The position numbers and the translations under genes are program-made. The notes under the pieces were generated by a model. The model had not been told where the DNA came from, did no database searches, and saw only the letters and a list, made by a program, of their open reading frames with translations. A DNA stretch of 64,000 bases from Acephala macrosclerotiorum (taxonomy: Eukaryota; Ascomycota; Leotiomycetes; Helotiales; Mollisiaceae), in contig MU119338.1 of NCBI GenBank assembly GCA_014904845.1, forward strand, positions 82,461 through 146,460, written 5' to 3'. Position 1 is the stretch's first letter, and every line of letters starts with the position of its first letter. This document shows positions 1-11,555 of the stretch, piece by piece.

Positions 1-694
1 TGGTTGAACACGATTGTGGATGTCGTCAAGGTGGAGGGTGAAGAAGTTGTGAGCGTGGATGAGCTCGAAGAGGTGCCGGTGGTCGAGGAGGAAGTGGGAG
101 TTGGTTGATTAAACAAGATTGTAGATGTTGCCAAGGTAGACGGTGAAGAGGTTGTGAGCGTGGATGATGTCGACGTAGCAGTGTTCTGCGTATTGGTGGA
201 GAGCCGTGGGCTTGGTACGAGGGCTAGAGCAGTCGAGGACACCGAGGAAGCAGTAGAACTTGTGTTCGTCGTAGATCCAAAGTTTGAGTTGTAGGTGTAA
301 ACATTCAAGCCACCCGCTCCCCCACAAATCTCTGTACTATTTCCAGTACATGGCATGTTGCATCGACCATCTGTCGCTAGAAGACCAACATATTGTGGGG
401 GACCAGTGGTGACAATATCATTGCCACAGAAACACCTATTCCTATTAGTAGCTTATCGACACCGAGAAATAGATAAATTTACTGTGATGCGTACTCCACG
501 CCAAAATATATAGATCCTATGCAAGTAGCAGCACACAATTCAATTGTCATTGTTGCCGACGTTAGAAATATAGGATTCAAGGCTCTTGTATTGCCGTCGA
601 TGTAGCATCCTAGATAGTTCCATCCTGGGTTTGGAGCACTTGATATTATAGCCACGAGGATAGCCAAGGTGGCGTAGAGGCCTAACGTTTGCAT
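1..694 (-). CDS. WSC-domain cell-surface protein, 3' end beyond window
   Basis: Exon 1 is 694-483, the intron is 482-436 (47 bp, GT..AG, CTAAT branch), and exon 2 runs from 435 off the left edge. The protein starts with a signal peptide (MQTLGLYATLAILVAIISSA). A WSC domain follows: NYLGCYID near residue 27, CAATC, CFCGN, CNMPC and the closing GG.NVYTY. WSC domains are carbohydrate-binding and occur in fungal wall-stress sensors and secreted wall proteins. After the domain the sequence becomes Ser/Thr-rich, as in an O-glycosylated stalk. It includes an in-frame repeat of period 105 bp (35 codons), visible at 12-62 and 117-167. The frame stays open to base 1, so any transmembrane segment or second domain lies outside the window. 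The family call is firm; sensor versus secreted lectin cannot be decided here. Confidence 0.85.
12..167 (-). repeat. In-frame Ser/Thr-rich repeat, period 105 bp
   Basis: Bases 12-62 and 117-167 are near-identical copies inside the stalk of the WSC protein. Each encodes a Ser/Thr/Leu-rich stretch beginning SSTLTTSSPSTL. Only two copies are visible before the window edge. Confidence 0.7.
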
Positions 695-1744
695 TTCTCA
701 GGATTGAACTCCAAGTGAAATGACTGGAGATATGATTTCGCGTTGAGTACAACTGGCCTAGCTGAGTATTTTCAATGCTGGGGATTGTTAGGTAGAAAGT
801 TTCAAAGAGTCGAAGCAATAGTTGGGTAATAGATGGTGAACTTCAAATAATGAACAGATGCAGGTTCAAGCAACATTCAAACAGCTTTTGGTGACGTATT
901 TATGCTCTCAAATTGCGGTCGGTACATCAACATTCGGTATTCTGGTATCCATCGGTTACGAACATTCCGCGACACCTTCACGTTAAGATGCCGAAATTTT
1001 ACCTTACAAGAAATCTTGTCTCACGAAAAGCTTAAGCGTCGTAAGGCGGGCTGTGGAAGTTGTCTGAGATCAGAGACAAGTTCGCCCATGTTGTCTATGG
1101 AATGCTTCTAGGAGATTAGAGAACAATGCTTCGCCTCGCGTGGAGAAAATGTTTCATCGTGTCTCTCCACGAAATAGAAGATATACGCTATGAGCACCTG
1201 TCCTTAGGGTACCTTCTGGGAAACAGTGTACAAAGCTGAAATAAAATAAATTCGGAACGTTGCTAGGCCAAAGATCAGATAAGACAAGGGTTTCGCACTG
1301 TTTCCCTGCCAAACACCGAAAACAAGACATGTAACCAGTGGCGTACTGAAGCATTAGCAATCCAGCAGTGAAATCCGAGCGAGAAGCGGTAAAGAATGAA
1401 TGAATGAAGCTTTCGGTACTTCTGCAATCTCAAAAGCACTCCCCCGAACGTCTAAAGTGAGCCCCCCAGAGATTAGCGAGCGGGCAGACCCAAGCCGGAC
1501 GGGACTTCAGTCTCGACGACATCTACCGTACTTTAGACACAGGATTTCGAACAACAGAAGCACAAACATCGAGAAGGAACCACAATTGAAAGCGATCATG
1601 ATGATACAGATTGAGGTATATTATTCCATAAAAACAGTCAAGAACAAAATCAATATCCGTTTATCTTCATCTCACCAAACGCCATCGGGATTCTCACCAT
1701 GCAGCAAATGTATCAACAAAAGAAATCAAGCCTAGATCCACTAT
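695..1744. other. Intergenic, upstream of the WSC gene
   Basis: About 1 kb between the start of the WSC gene and the 3' end of the ABC transporter. No frame has splice sites or family motifs. It is expected to hold the WSC promoter and the transporter's 3' UTR. Confidence 0.5.
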
Positions 1745-4700
1745 CTACCTCCTCTCTACTAATAACACATGCATGGCAATATAAGCCAAGATGATGAAAG
1801 CACCGGCGAAAATTCCCAGACTGACGGTGTCAGGCCACAGCGCTTGGGTGTTGAAGCCGAAAGAGCTCAGGATGGTGGCTCCTGGGACTGTGATGTCGAG
1901 ACCGTACTTCTTGTCTGTCAATGTGAGGAAGGTGACTTCGTTGACGATCAGAGCTTCGAATCCGTAGTGGAATATCGACAGTGTTTGAAGCCACAAAGCG
2001 GACTTCGGGATAGCATCGTGATTGAGAAGAAGACCCGCGAACAGCAAGCTGAAGAGCATGACCAAACTTCCAATCAAGTTTGCCACACCGCTATCCTTGC
2101 AGACAATGCCGATAAAGAGACAGATACCGGCAGCTGCTAGGTTGAAGAGCACAAGAACCAGGATGAATTTGAAGAAGTGGGATGCATCTGGGACGAGGCC
2201 TGTCATTGGGTAGATGATGGAGCCCATGATGATCGGAGGAATGATGCGAAGCGGCACAATATCAAAGATTACCTTAGCCACGAAGTATGTTATTGGAGAA
2301 TAGTACCCATTTGCCCTTTCTCGAATGAACAACATTCTCTCAGTGGCGAAAACAGTCAAGCTTGAAAGTGTGCTGAATCCGAAAAGTGCGAGGACGAAGA
2401 AGAACAATCCGAGACGATTCTGGAAGCCTGGAATGTCGTCCGTAAGACCGTAGAAGAGGAAGCCAGACAGAACAGCCAATAGAATAGCGATGGCATAATG
2501 CGTGAGCATTAGCATCGGGTTGCGGTAAAGATTCCTCCATGTCCTTTGTGACAGGATAACAAATTGGCGAAGGTAGCCAATTCTTGCGTAACCTCTCCCC
2601 ATGGTACCGCCGTTGGCATGTCCGTTGCCTGAAGCGTGACCGTTGGCTTGGCCGTTTGCAGCTGAGGCGCTGCTGATAGACTGATGGATTTCATCGTGGA
2701 TGTTTCCAGCAATGTCGGAGTGCTCATAAGCTGTGACCAAGATATCAAAGTCCGTGATAGTGCCAGGGGCTGCAGGAGGTAGATTGTCGGGATCGTCGAG
2801 AAGTTGTTGAGGGACAGAGCCGGGACTTTGCTTCTGCAGTCTCAGCCATTGTTGAGACAAAGTTGCGTTCGGATCAAGTGGCGCTTCGTCAGGTTGGGAT
2901 CCTGGCGTTTCAACGCCAGACTTCTTACGAGTGTATAATTCTCTATCTTGCTTCGCCTTGACCGAGTCTCTGCGCTTGCCTTTGGGTCGCAGTAAGGAGT
3001 CGCCGCCAGGGCTGGAAGAGATCCCTTCTTCGATGCTACCACCAGATATGCTGGCGATTGACTTGATAGCTCTGGTGCTGCTTGGTCCAGCACTGCTAAT
3101 AGAGGGATCTAGGCCAGGTATCCCTTCGTCAGTAGGTGTTTGAGGGGCATTGACGTGCATTGTCAGATCGACTAGATAGTCTGCAATGTTGAAGCCTGGA
3201 GGACAAGTGTAGCCAATATGTTCGAAATAGTCTTGGCACTGGGAGAATTCGCCAGAATAGACTGTCTTTCCTTTGGCCAGAAGAAGTAGGCGGTCGAAAA
3301 GAGCGACAATGTTGGATCTTGGCTGATGAATCGTGAAGATGACCGTCCGCTTGTAGGTCTTCGCGAGCGTGACCAAACATTCAATGACATTGTAGGCGTT
3401 GTAGGCGTCGAGACCGCTGGTTGGCTCGTCCAGGAAGAGGATGCTTGGGCTTGTGACCAGCTCGCAAGCGATCCCAACTCGTCGCTTCTCACCCCCAGAG
3501 ATTCCACGTCCCTTTCCTTCTTCAGATCCGATCAACGAGTCCTTGATGGCAAAAATGCCTAATTGCTTCTCGACTTCGTAGACTCTTTGCTCCTTAGCTG
3601 GCCGACCCATATCTCTGGGAAGTCGAAGAAGTGCACTGGTCATGATGGTTTCGTGGACAGTGAGGGTTGGCAACATCGTGTCCTCTTGGTCAACGAATCC
3701 AACAACGTTCTTGTAATCGCTATCGTTGACCTTCTCTCCATTGACATAGAAATCTCCAGAAACAGCTCCTCGTTTGTTCTTGCGTGCTAGAATATCGAGG
3801 AAAGTGGTCTTGCCAGCACCTGAAGCTCCCATAATGGCCATGATCTCACCTGGATGGGCAACGCCTCGGACATTGGTCAAGATCTGCTTTCCGTTCAAGT
3901 TATAAGCGACATTTTCAAAGAATAGAGACGCTGGCTTGTGGTCGGCCATAAGCTTCATGCTCTCATCGTCGGAGTCGTCCAAATGGATGGGACCATATTT
4001 GAATTGCCTGCGGCCAAGGTACCAGACAGTCAAGATGACTGCAACCACAAACAGAGATGCTCCAGCGATAACGCCTGCAATCAGAGGTGTATTGATCTTC
4101 TTCACAGGCCGTTCAAATCCAGGCACATCAGTCTCGTACAGGCATTCTCCACCTAGACAGTTCAGAAGAATCGAGTCGTCTCCGAACATCATCTGAATCA
4201 AATTGTCCATAGCAGGTTCCTTGAATTTGCAGTCGTTAACTCCTCCTTCCTTCTGGAGACAGCTAAATGTCGCCGGCCCCTTGATCTCTTCATCCAGGAA
4301 GTCGGTAATATCAACTGAGCCATTCTCGCCGCAGAGCATTCGGTCCGGAATACATTTGCATTCGACATTCTCGCATCGGTAGTTAGTACTGTTCTGGTCA
4401 AATGTATTGTCCGCACTCGACTGGCAGGTATCCAGAGCGCAGTAGAACGACTCTTTATGCTCGACCCAGAACTCGAAAGCACATGTCTCATTTCCACCGT
4501 CCGCATTGCATGTGAAGGTGACTTGAGGCCGTTTCCCTTCCAGTATATCAACGATTTTCTTGTTCGTAACATCGCACATTTGGTGGTTCTCATGTACGAC
4601 CTCTGAATTTGTGTAACACACTCCACCCTCCCCTTCTGGCATCAGTCGATTACAGGCCTTGTTATTTGTGCAGACATTGCAGTTGATTCCAGTCCATCCA

Positions 4701-5118
4701 TCCTCACAGTCGCAGTAGTCGCCTTGTCGCATCGGTCGGTCTTGTCCATCTGCGAGAGAACCGCACACTATGGCATGTTAGAATAACCAGATGATGGAAA
4801 GTCGGTGACAACGTACCTGGAGCAAAACAGTCGTCCCCTCCAAACCCCGGCGGACAACTACATTTCCCATTATATTGATTACAGTCGGAATATTGACCGC
4901 AGGTGAACGCTGGAAGGAGACAATTGAAACTATTGTTTGTCAGTCGGGGCCTGATGCGATTTGAGTCCGTCCTACCATGGCGGACAATCTGCTGGACGGT
5001 CATCCATCAGCGCCAACTGCGCTCGCAAGGTGTCTATTGTCGAGTAGTTTGAGAAGGCAGAGGCACTCCATGACAGCAAGAGCGCCGCCACCGCCGCCGT
5101 TCCCAAAAATGGTCGCAT
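1745..5118 (-). CDS. ADP1: ABC transporter of the ADP1/ABCG type with EGF-like ectodomain
   Basis: Exons are 5118-4976, 4929-4817 and 4767-1745, giving 1092 residues (yeast Adp1 is about 1050). A signal peptide is followed by a long Cys-rich ectodomain with EGF-like runs ([34 protein letters not shown]). Next come a first membrane segment near residue 320 ([20 protein letters not shown]) and one nucleotide-binding domain. That domain has Walker [10 protein letters not shown] near residue 400, signature ISGGEKRR, and Walker [12 protein letters not shown] with the H-loop THQPR. A low-complexity Gly/His/Ser linker leads to a C-terminal six-helix ABC2-type membrane domain. It is therefore a half-transporter in NBD-TMD order, which is ABCG topology. 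The substrate is unknown even for the yeast protein. The start was chosen because it gives a clean signal peptide and both introns have canonical sites; the second exon supplies the [11 protein letters not shown] join. Confidence 0.93.
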
Positions 5119-5843
5119 GTCAATTGGTGTTGTTGTTATTGCTTAGGATGAAGCTTCGTCGGCTAAATGGCGTCGATGGCAAGCATCGAGCTATGCCCAG
5201 AGAAGCTCGAGCTTCAAGTGATGCGAGGTATCACACTTGCAGAAAGAAAAGAAACCACGTCTATTTGCAGCAGCCAAAGGAAGGTGTAGAGAAGCGGGAG
5301 GCGAGGACAGAAGATGGAGATGATGTCGAAGTCGATATCGTCTAGACGCAACTTCCTAACGTCGGCAGGTGCCTTGGCTGTTGGCAGCGGGGGCTTTGTC
5401 CTGCGGGTGATGGTTCGCTGCCCGTCGCCAGCCTCCTCAGATGACCCGTGTTGGCTAAGGTTACAACGTCGGCGAAATAGAGGCCGATTTGATTATGTAA
5501 TCTTAACAGAAGTAAGTATCTTTCCCTCACCCAATTAGCGTGCTTCGGAGCCTCTTGCCTTTCTCCTTCTCCCCGCGATGCTCGACTTGACTCGTCCACC
5601 AATGAGTCCACAATGGTGGCATGGCTCGGCCAGCCCAACCCAACCATTACCAGCTCTGTAATCCCCCACCTGGTACAAGAACTTTTTCTTGAGAGAGAAG
5701 TATAAAGTGTTGGAGGTTTCACTGCTTCTCGAGGTCTATACAGAGTAGCAGACATAGTAGGTGTTACAGTACATTACAGAGGTTTACCGTACGACAGGGT
5801 GGTTTACAATCTGTCAGCCTCGTCTGCCGAGGCTATCCTCAAC
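5119..5843. promoter_or_regulatory. Divergent promoter region, ABC transporter / aminotransferase
   Basis: This 725-bp spacer separates two divergent genes. A TATA-like TATAAAG lies at 5701-5707, about 140 bp before the aminotransferase start, and a CCAAT at 5599-5603. Both are motif matches only. Confidence 0.5.
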
Positions 5844-7093
5844 ATGGTGAAGATTACACCTTTCGACGTAGAGCAGGTAAGCGAGAATGCACCCTCGAGC
5901 TTTTCCTTGCTGATGTTCTACAGTGGATGGACAAGTATGAGGTTACCCCAGGAGTCCTCAACATCGCTGAAACATGCTGCTCGAGTATTTCGATAGACGG
6001 CCTTGTCAAGCTCTGCGAAGACCCGAACATCCCACCTCCGCTCAGCACTTCCACGAAACTCACATACGGAGCGATTCGAGGGTCTCAAGCTCTGCGAGAG
6101 CGACTATCTTCGCTATACTCCGCCCGAGTCTCCTCTCCTCTGCCAACCGAGAACATCCTCATCACACCTGGAGCAATTGCTGCCAATTTCCTCGTCTTAT
6201 ATACCCTGATCGGCCCTGAGGACCATGTCATCTGCGTACACCCCACATACCAACAACTATATGATGTGCCGAAGAGTTTGGGTGCCGAAGTATCGCTATG
6301 GAAGCTGCGGAAACAGAAGAAGTACATTCCGGATATTGAGGAGCTGAAGGATCTAGTGAAGGATAACACCAAGATGATTATAATCAACAACCCCAATAAT
6401 CCCACTGGAGCCACTATCCCCAAATCCGTTTTGCAAGAACTTGTGGACTTTGCCAAGGAAAAGGACATTATCATCCTATCAGACGAAGTCTACCGCCCCC
6501 TCTTCCACGGCATCTCCCCCATCGACACCGACTTCCCGCCCTCAATGATCTCCATGGGCTACCCCAAAACAATAGTCACAGGCTCAATGTCAAAAGCCTA
6601 CTCCCTAGCCGGCATCCGCCTCGGATGGATCGCATCCAGAGATCCAAGCATCATAGAAGCGATAGCTACAGCACGAGACTACACCACCATCTCCGTCTCA
6701 CAACTCGACGACCAAGTAGCTACCTACGCCCTCTCTCCCTCTGTAATCCACGCTCTCCTATCGCGAAACATCCAATTAGCGAAAACGAACGTCGCGTTAC
6801 TGGAGAGATTTATCGATCAATGGAGTGATGTCTGTTCATGGATGAAACCTACGGGTGGGACGACTGCTTTGGTTAGGTTTGAGAAGGAAGGAAAGCCGGT
6901 TGATGATGTGGAGTTTTGTGTTGATGTCATTGAGAAGACGAAGGTTATGTTTTTACCGGCTAGTAAGTGTTTTGGGGAGGAGGGGATGGGGGAGTTTAAG
7001 GGGTATGTGAGGATTGGGTTTGTGTGTGAGACGGAGGTCTTAAAGGAGGCGTTGAAGCAGCTTAGTTTGTATGTGAGGAAGTATCTGATATAA
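5844..7093 (+). CDS. PLP-dependent aminotransferase, fold type I (class I/II)
   Basis: Exons are 5844-5876 and 5924-7093, giving 400 residues. The first exon encodes MVKITPFDVEQ and splices to WMDKYE, which removes an intron of 47 bp. Features of fold type I: YGAIRGSQALRERL in the N-terminal segment, the substrate/PLP region INNPNNPTGA, DEVYRPLF (Asp binding the pyridine nitrogen, Tyr), and SMSKAYSLAGIRLGW, where Lys235 is the Schiff-base lysine. The C-terminal Arg that binds the substrate carboxylate is in YVRIGF. The enzyme should transfer an amino group from an amino acid to a keto acid in the cytosol. Fungal relatives are variously labelled aspartate aminotransferase-like or capreomycidine synthase-like, so the substrate is not assigned. 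An in-frame ATG at 5799 would add 15 residues and is a possible alternative start. Confidence 0.9.
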
Positions 7094-7392
7094 AAGTTGA
7101 AAGAATTGCACAAAGCTACTGCGTGGATTTGAATTTTGTTCGAAGAGTACAGTATCTTGATACTTTCATCCTATTCCGATTCGTGCAGCAGGCCAATTCC
7201 AAATAATGATACACGGCCCACTCTCGAGTTGTTTTCCTGCCCAAGACCAATACTCTCATCACACCAGTCTCCGTCGCTAATCTTGAATGTGCCACATGCC
7301 GTTTGGGCCCAATAATCTCATACCCAACGCACTCCTTTCCTCTCAGTTCACTCTCAAACCACTTTATCCTCTGTTCTTCTCACCCCCTCGAG

Positions 7393-8007
7393 TCAGAAAC
7401 CAACCACCCGTCCGAAATTACCCAAGAGCTCCGGCAAATCACTCAGCTTCCACCCAATCCTCCCCTCCACCAAAGGCGATTTGCAACTATAAACGCCACA
7501 CCCATTACTACCCCAACACGCCCCTACACCTCCCGTCCCAACCCATTTTCCAAATGTCGAGTAGCAGGGATATCTACAATTCTTGTCTTTTACATACTGC
7601 CACGCCTCCTCTTTGCCCATGAATACTCTCTCTTGCTCTCCTCTCTCGTTTCTGGATCTCCGAGAGATAGTCGACTGGTTCTGGTTTTGTTGGTGGTGGT
7701 GAGGGTGAGGGTGGTTTGGAAGGACGGAGGAGGAGGAATAGAGAGAAATAGATGATGGGCGAGGGTAAGATAGACAATCCAAAGATAGTTCCGTAGATAG
7801 TTGAGCGTTGAAGTGAGACGCGGGAGGTAAGTGAGTCGCGAGACATTGTTCCTCGAGAGAATGGCGAGCGGTATAGTACTTATTGGCGTTGAGAGAGGAG
7901 AGATAGAGTGTTGTGAAGAGGATTGTGTTTAGGAGGCCGATCAGGAGGACGGCGAGGCTGTAGGTCTGAGGTGGTGGTGGTGGTGGCGGTGGCCTTTGGG
8001 GGGGCAT
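7393..8007 (-). CDS. Hypothetical single-pass membrane protein with Cys-rich tail
   Basis: One open frame of 204 residues. A proline run after the start (MPPQRPPPPPPPP) precedes a hydrophobic segment (YSLAVLLIGLLNTILFTTLYL), which fits a type II signal anchor. The middle is Ser/His-rich and low in complexity. The C-terminal 70 residues hold five cysteines (KNCRYPCYS, GACWG, NGCGV, YSCKS) spaced like a small disulfide-bonded extracellular domain. I do not recognise the family. It is convergent with the aminotransferase about 300 bp away. The anchor plus Cys cluster argues for a real gene, but a single-exon frame in skewed-composition DNA is weaker evidence than the spliced neighbours. Confidence 0.5.
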   Translation of the reverse strand: MPPQRPPPPPPPPQTYSLAVLLIGLLNTILFTTLYLSSLNANKYYTARHSLEEQCLATHLPPASHFNAQLSTELSLDCLSYPRPSSISLYSSSSVLPNHPHPHHHQQNQNQSTISRRSRNERGEQERVFMGKEEAWQYVKDKNCRYPCYSTFGKWVGTGGVGACWGSNGCGVYSCKSPLVEGRIGWKLSDLPELLGNFGRVVGF

Positions 8008-9304
8008 TGTTGTTTATCTCGATGACGGATCAAGGACTTCGATGTCACTTTGATGCTTGTGACCGCCCTGTACTGGAGCGTGATGGGTTGGTTCCGATGG
8101 AGACAGTGAGCGCAGGGGTAACGACCTCTATGATTCTGTTCGAAGAATCTCTGCGCACAAGGCGCTGAATGTGTCGATGAAGACGAAGGACCCAATGATG
8201 GAATTTTTTGATTCAGCCCGGATTAATTAGGCGGTAAGGGGAAAAGGAACGAAGTGTAAATGGAAGTGACGTCGATATATCAAGTGCTGTCGAGTCGTTC
8301 TTTCCTTGCATGCGTGAACCTTTAGCTTTTAGCGAAACAACGCATTTCCGGGATAGACCTTCGAAGTCATAGCAGAAACTTGGATTTCAAAACGGACTAC
8401 TGAAAGAACCAGTCATCATGGAAATGATGGATGCGATTCTTGATGGATGAGGGAAGAATTGAACGGGGAGCTCGCTTATGCGTTTATCAGGGGTTTGGCG
8501 ATATTCCGACAGGATGGGATGAGGAGGCGTATTTGCGTGTTCGCGTATTTGAGGAGATGACTGCGCAGCTGCGCCATCAACATCAATTCTACCATATGAA
8601 ACCTAGGGTAAAAATTGAGATCGAGACAGCATTGCGGTATTCAAATTTCCTTCAAATCAGCTCATCCTGAGGTCAGAATACCACATCAAGCTGAAGCACG
8701 TGATTATGAGCAGCTCCACACATGAGGCTTGGCAATGAGCTTTCATTGTTGCCAACGTGCTATTCTGCGAGATAAATTTCGTCGAGGTCTTCATAACTAG
8801 TCTCCGAGAGCACACTGAGAGATTGGCCTGCAAATCCCCCCTCCCCATCTCCTGACTGAAGACGAGGAGCCGCCTCAGACCCCTTGCTTTAAATATCCCT
8901 AATTCGCGCGATGGCCCCTACAATCATCGGAAAAGTTCAGGGCAAGAACGTAATTATGCGAATTGGACCTTCGGCACAGGATATAGGCATGGCGAATTTC
9001 CGTGACCGGTATTCAGGATCTTGTGGTACCAAAATATTGTGGTTACGCAAGTGCCACCGCATCTGCAGTGTTGCAGAAGCTGGCAAGATAATGCATCTTC
9101 AATTGATCGAGTTCCCGGGAAGCCTCCGAAGGATCTTCTTTTGATGGTCTCAATGTCGAACTCGGTGAGACGTACAGTGGATCGAAGGTTGCTGGATGAT
9201 TTCGTGTCCAGGAAGCCAAGTTTTCAGCGCTCCCTCACTCGGCCATTGGAGTAGGATATCTAAATCAAGATTATAATTGATCTAACCACAATAAGCAGGG
9301 AGTC
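8008..9304. other. Intergenic, no gene recognised
   Basis: About 1.3 kb. Short open frames exist on both strands (for example from 8431 and 8911), but none has a recognisable motif, a convincing splice continuation or a long span. Confidence 0.5.
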
Positions 9305-10832
9305 TTACTGAGAAATAGCCAACGGCGGCTCAGGAGGTTGCCAATTCATCTCCTTGATTGGCCATTGAATCCACGACATGTGTTCTTCGTCCATGAGCCT
9401 ATAGACCATTGACATCAAGTGATCGCCAAATCCATCCACCCACCACTTAAAGTTCAGTCTCTTAGCAATCACAGCAAAGAAGGCGAGAATGACCATAGCC
9501 TCTTGGCTTGATTGCTGCAGCAATTCCAAGAAATCTTCCGAAACTCGGTATGGCCATCCAAATACATCGGAAAACTCCAGTTCTGCTTGGGGAAGTACTG
9601 CTGCGACGGAGTAGCAGTTGAAAAGCCTTGAAATCGCATGAGCATATGCTTGCCTGGCACGCTCATCTTCGGTGACCTCGTTGATATGAGCGGAAAGGGT
9701 TTTCAGCTGATCAGCGCCTGGAAAGTCTTTTTTGTTGAATTGCTCCTGACGTTCTGTGCGATTCACTCCAGTTCTAAACATCTGGCCAATAGGTCCATTG
9801 TATAATGTCTCTCGGGCAATCCTGACGATTCCATAACTTTGACGGCAGAGAACGATCCATTCCGCGATCCCGGCATCTGGATCAATGGTGAAATCATCAC
9901 TCATGCGTGTGGTGGCGAAGTTGTACAGAGTGGTGAGCGCCGAGAAGATGTAAATTGCCGATGCATGTTGGTCTGAGAAGGCTGCAAGCGCAGGCGTGCC
10001 TTTCTGTAGACCTGCATGGTGGTGTAACCTTGAATGCGCTATGCATGCATCTTTCCTCTCGGGTGAGGCATACGCTAGATGAAGAGCAGAGAAGGCGAGA
10101 ATGCCGTGCATGACATAGTCATACTCGAACCCAAGTTTCGGAACATTCGTACTCCAGAGAGTCTAGATCCAAAATCTCAAAGTTAGCACTAATGTATTGC
10201 CAGAAAAAGGTGTTTGAGCAATTGAGAGTAATTTCAAATTGCAGACCCAAGCCACAACAAAGAGGAGAGTATGTTCGAGAGACTGAAACCTACGCGCATG
10301 GTTGGATTTTCATGCAGCTCCAGAGCTGTTGAAGTGCAGAAAAAATGCAGCAGTTCGAGGTCAAAAAGATTCAAAGTTGCTACAGCATTTCCTGACAGCT
10401 GTTATATGGTTAGCGATGATCTCATATGAATGGGGAATCACTCACAGCTGCCTGGATATCGAACGATGGCTGAGGCGGAGCATATTCGCAATTGAGGGAA
10501 TGCTTAATGCAATTCTCGCATTCAGGTTTGACTTCGTCGCACTGTAAATTCAGTCAGCAATCTATCATCAAATGCCATGCAAAAGTAAGTGAAGTCAAGC
10601 AAGGCTCCAGCAATGTCTAGGAGGAAGTTAATGTGGAATGCGGCGTGATGAAATGCAGCCCTACGGCCTCAAGATCACGCAAGGAGAGGGTAGGTGGCAG
10701 GAATATCACTCATACCTTGATCTTTCTCCTTTTGCAGGTCAAACATCCCGTTTTTGTCTTGCGATGAGGCCGTCGAGTGTGCATTTTCACTCTTCGAGCG
10801 TCATCATGCGACACATTGCCATAGTAGCTCAT
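9305..10832 (-). CDS. Zn2Cys6 fungal transcription factor
   Basis: Exons are 10832-10716, 10541-10446, 10398-10294 and 10162-9305, giving 391 residues; every junction keeps the frame. The binuclear zinc cluster is split by intron 1 and reads C-x2-C-x6-C-x6-C-x2-C-x6-C (GCLTCKRRKIK joined to CDEVKPECENC, then IKHSLNC). Basic residues precede it (RRPHRKTKT). Exon 3 carries LNLFDLELLHFF, and exon 4 begins TLWSTNVPKLGF and MHGILAFSALHLA. Both are typical of the fungal regulators often annotated as Upc2/sterol-uptake-control-like. It should act in the nucleus as a DNA-binding regulator; the target pathway is not deducible here. An internal ATG at 10784 is an alternative start just before the zinc cluster. 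Confidence 0.88.
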
Positions 10833-11555
10833 TTTCACTCCACTAAATGCGAGTAGTGCTATTCATAAGGCGGCAGGGGGCGAAAGCAAGAAATTACAGT
10901 AAGACTCTTGGGACGAAAAGACGCCATGGAGAAATCTTGATGTTTCGAGGTTTTCGTGTCATCATCGTCTGTCTGTCTGGTGGCGCTTTCCGAATCGAGT
11001 GGTACGGAGAAATATCGGTCCGAGATTATCCGAGAATACGAAAATGGACGGGGCTTTCCTGCAGATGCATGTGCCTGGCCTTTCTTCACCTTGCATATTC
11101 TCCTTTCCTCCAACAACATGCAAATATAACCTTAACTATTCTTGTCGTGGCTAGTTACAAAGTATGATTGTGTCTTGACCATTGCTTGATGCTTTATAAC
11201 CTAGCTTGCAGGTATTAGTCGAACTCCCTCGTTGGAGTGCCAGCTTCCACCCCCTGGCTCAAGCTAGCTTTGCCGAGAAAACTGCTCCTATCTCCAGCCT
11301 CGCACTCGAACAAGTGTTCAGCCAGCCTCACACAACACCTCACCACATTCACCTCTCTCTTGAGTATTCATTCGTTTCTCAATGTCAGAATCCTTTAACA
11401 TGGTCACGTGTAGGAGAAGCTTGCGGCTTTTTGAAAGGGCTATGACGTCTATGTTATCCCCTCACTTAAGAGCTTCAATATCTACTTCACTAGACCATAG
11501 GTTGGGAAGTAAAGTTGTTAAGGTCCAAAGGTTCTTTCATACTTCCAGGCCTAGA
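10833..11555. other. Intergenic between transcription factor and decayed GST
   Basis: Holds the upstream region of the Zn2Cys6 gene. From 11382 the plus-strand frame leading into the GST pseudogene is open and basic (FERAMTSML, RFFHTSRPRMA), like a mitochondrial presequence, but homology there is uncertain. Confidence 0.4.
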